From CAIVVT01 sp963838205 (GTDB taxonomy: Bacteria; Acidobacteriota; Terriglobia; Bryobacterales; Bryobacteraceae): a DNA stretch of 64,000 nucleotides. The DNA lies in assembly GCA_963838205.1 (NCBI GenBank), contig CAWIQF010000007.1, forward strand, positions 62,001 to 126,000, in the 5' to 3' direction. Of this stretch, positions 63,883 to 64,000 are shown piece by piece. The position numbers and the translations under genes are program-made. Position 1 is the stretch's first letter. The number at the start of each line of letters is the position of its first letter. The notes below the pieces were generated by a model that saw nothing but the letters and a program-made list of their open reading frames with translations, searched no databases and had not been told where the DNA came from.

Positions 63883-64000
63883 ATGACGCCTCTGCTGCTG
63901 TGCTTCATTCTCGCTTCCGACCTCCACACGGCGGCGCGCGCCGGCGACATCGACACCGTCGCCGCGCTGCTCGCGCGCGGCGCGGACGTCAACGAATACG
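63883..64000 (+). CDS. Ankyrin-repeat protein, 5' end only
   Basis: The window ends 39 codons into this gene. The product begins with a short hydrophobic leader (MTPLLLCFILASDLH) followed at once by an ankyrin repeat (TAARAGDIDTVAALLARGAD). It is probably exported or periplasmic and used for protein binding. The rest is outside the window. Confidence 0.75.
   Translation, partial: MTPLLLCFILASDLHTAARAGDIDTVAALLARGADVNEY

Noticed and set aside
1..64000. CRISPR arrays, rRNA genes, replication origin or prophage genes
   Set aside because: No regularly spaced direct repeats, rRNA segments, DnaA-box clusters or phage structural genes were seen in the window.

Overview
The window reads as chromosomal DNA of an Acidobacteriota bacterium, most likely from the Solibacter/Bryobacter lineage. 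Evidence is the high G+C content, an exported protein ending in the Solibacter-type C-terminal domain (TIGR03437), a protein of the VWFA-related acidobacterial family (TIGR03436), a two-component regulator with a beta-propeller sensor, and orphan bacterial microcompartment genes. Lineage is inferred from family knowledge; no rRNA is present.

Layout. 1-3747 (minus): exopolysaccharide genes, transcribed as a NusG/UpxY-like antiterminator, a ribbon-helix-helix protein, a Wza-like export protein and a Wzc-like tyrosine autokinase cut by the window edge. An A+T-rich leader of about 1.1 kb lies upstream. 4861-7827: a two-domain VOC protein, then a receiver-kinase plus receiver pair. 8771-17528: a large exported propeller protein with a small barrel protein, an HDOD protein, and an OPT transporter coupled to a putative metallopeptidase. 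17918-20689: a small accessory island of three unknown genes, a truncated gene end and an IS630 element with a frameshifted transposase. 21195-26888: NRAMP-like transporter, tRNA-Leu(CAG), phosphatase, and the pyridoxal-phosphate genes pdxT, pdxS and a frameshifted MocR/PdxR regulator. 27179-31691: exported tandem Rid-like protein, frameshifted sugar kinase, VWA protein, S24 peptidase.

31768-38228 (minus) is a compact sulfate-assimilation locus: cysD, cysN (with an unusual C-terminal tail), cysH (APS-reductase type), cysI, and two siroheme genes. Siroheme made by the last two is the cofactor of CysI, so the locus is self-contained from sulfate activation to sulfide. 38462-41542: sugar isomerase, a 96-bp inverted repeat and an IS1380 element. 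41763-46871: carboxymuconolactone decarboxylase-like protein, Tat-exported sugar isomerase-like protein, a CHASE2 kinase with an NtrC-type regulator, and a 49-residue membrane protein.

47838-50967 holds a microcompartment shell protein, a proline-rich protein with duplicated helices and a EutQ-like terminal motif, an acidic unknown protein and recJ, closely spaced. No microcompartment enzyme is visible, and this is the best candidate for an undescribed system. 51112-62271: a PNPOx-like protein, a propeller histidine kinase (frameshifted) with a LuxR-type regulator, and a tripartite RND efflux operon. 62395-64000: citrate synthase and the start of an ankyrin-repeat protein.

Three genes (MocR regulator, sugar kinase, propeller kinase) are each interrupted by what looks like exactly one surplus base. 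This could be real decay or sequence error.
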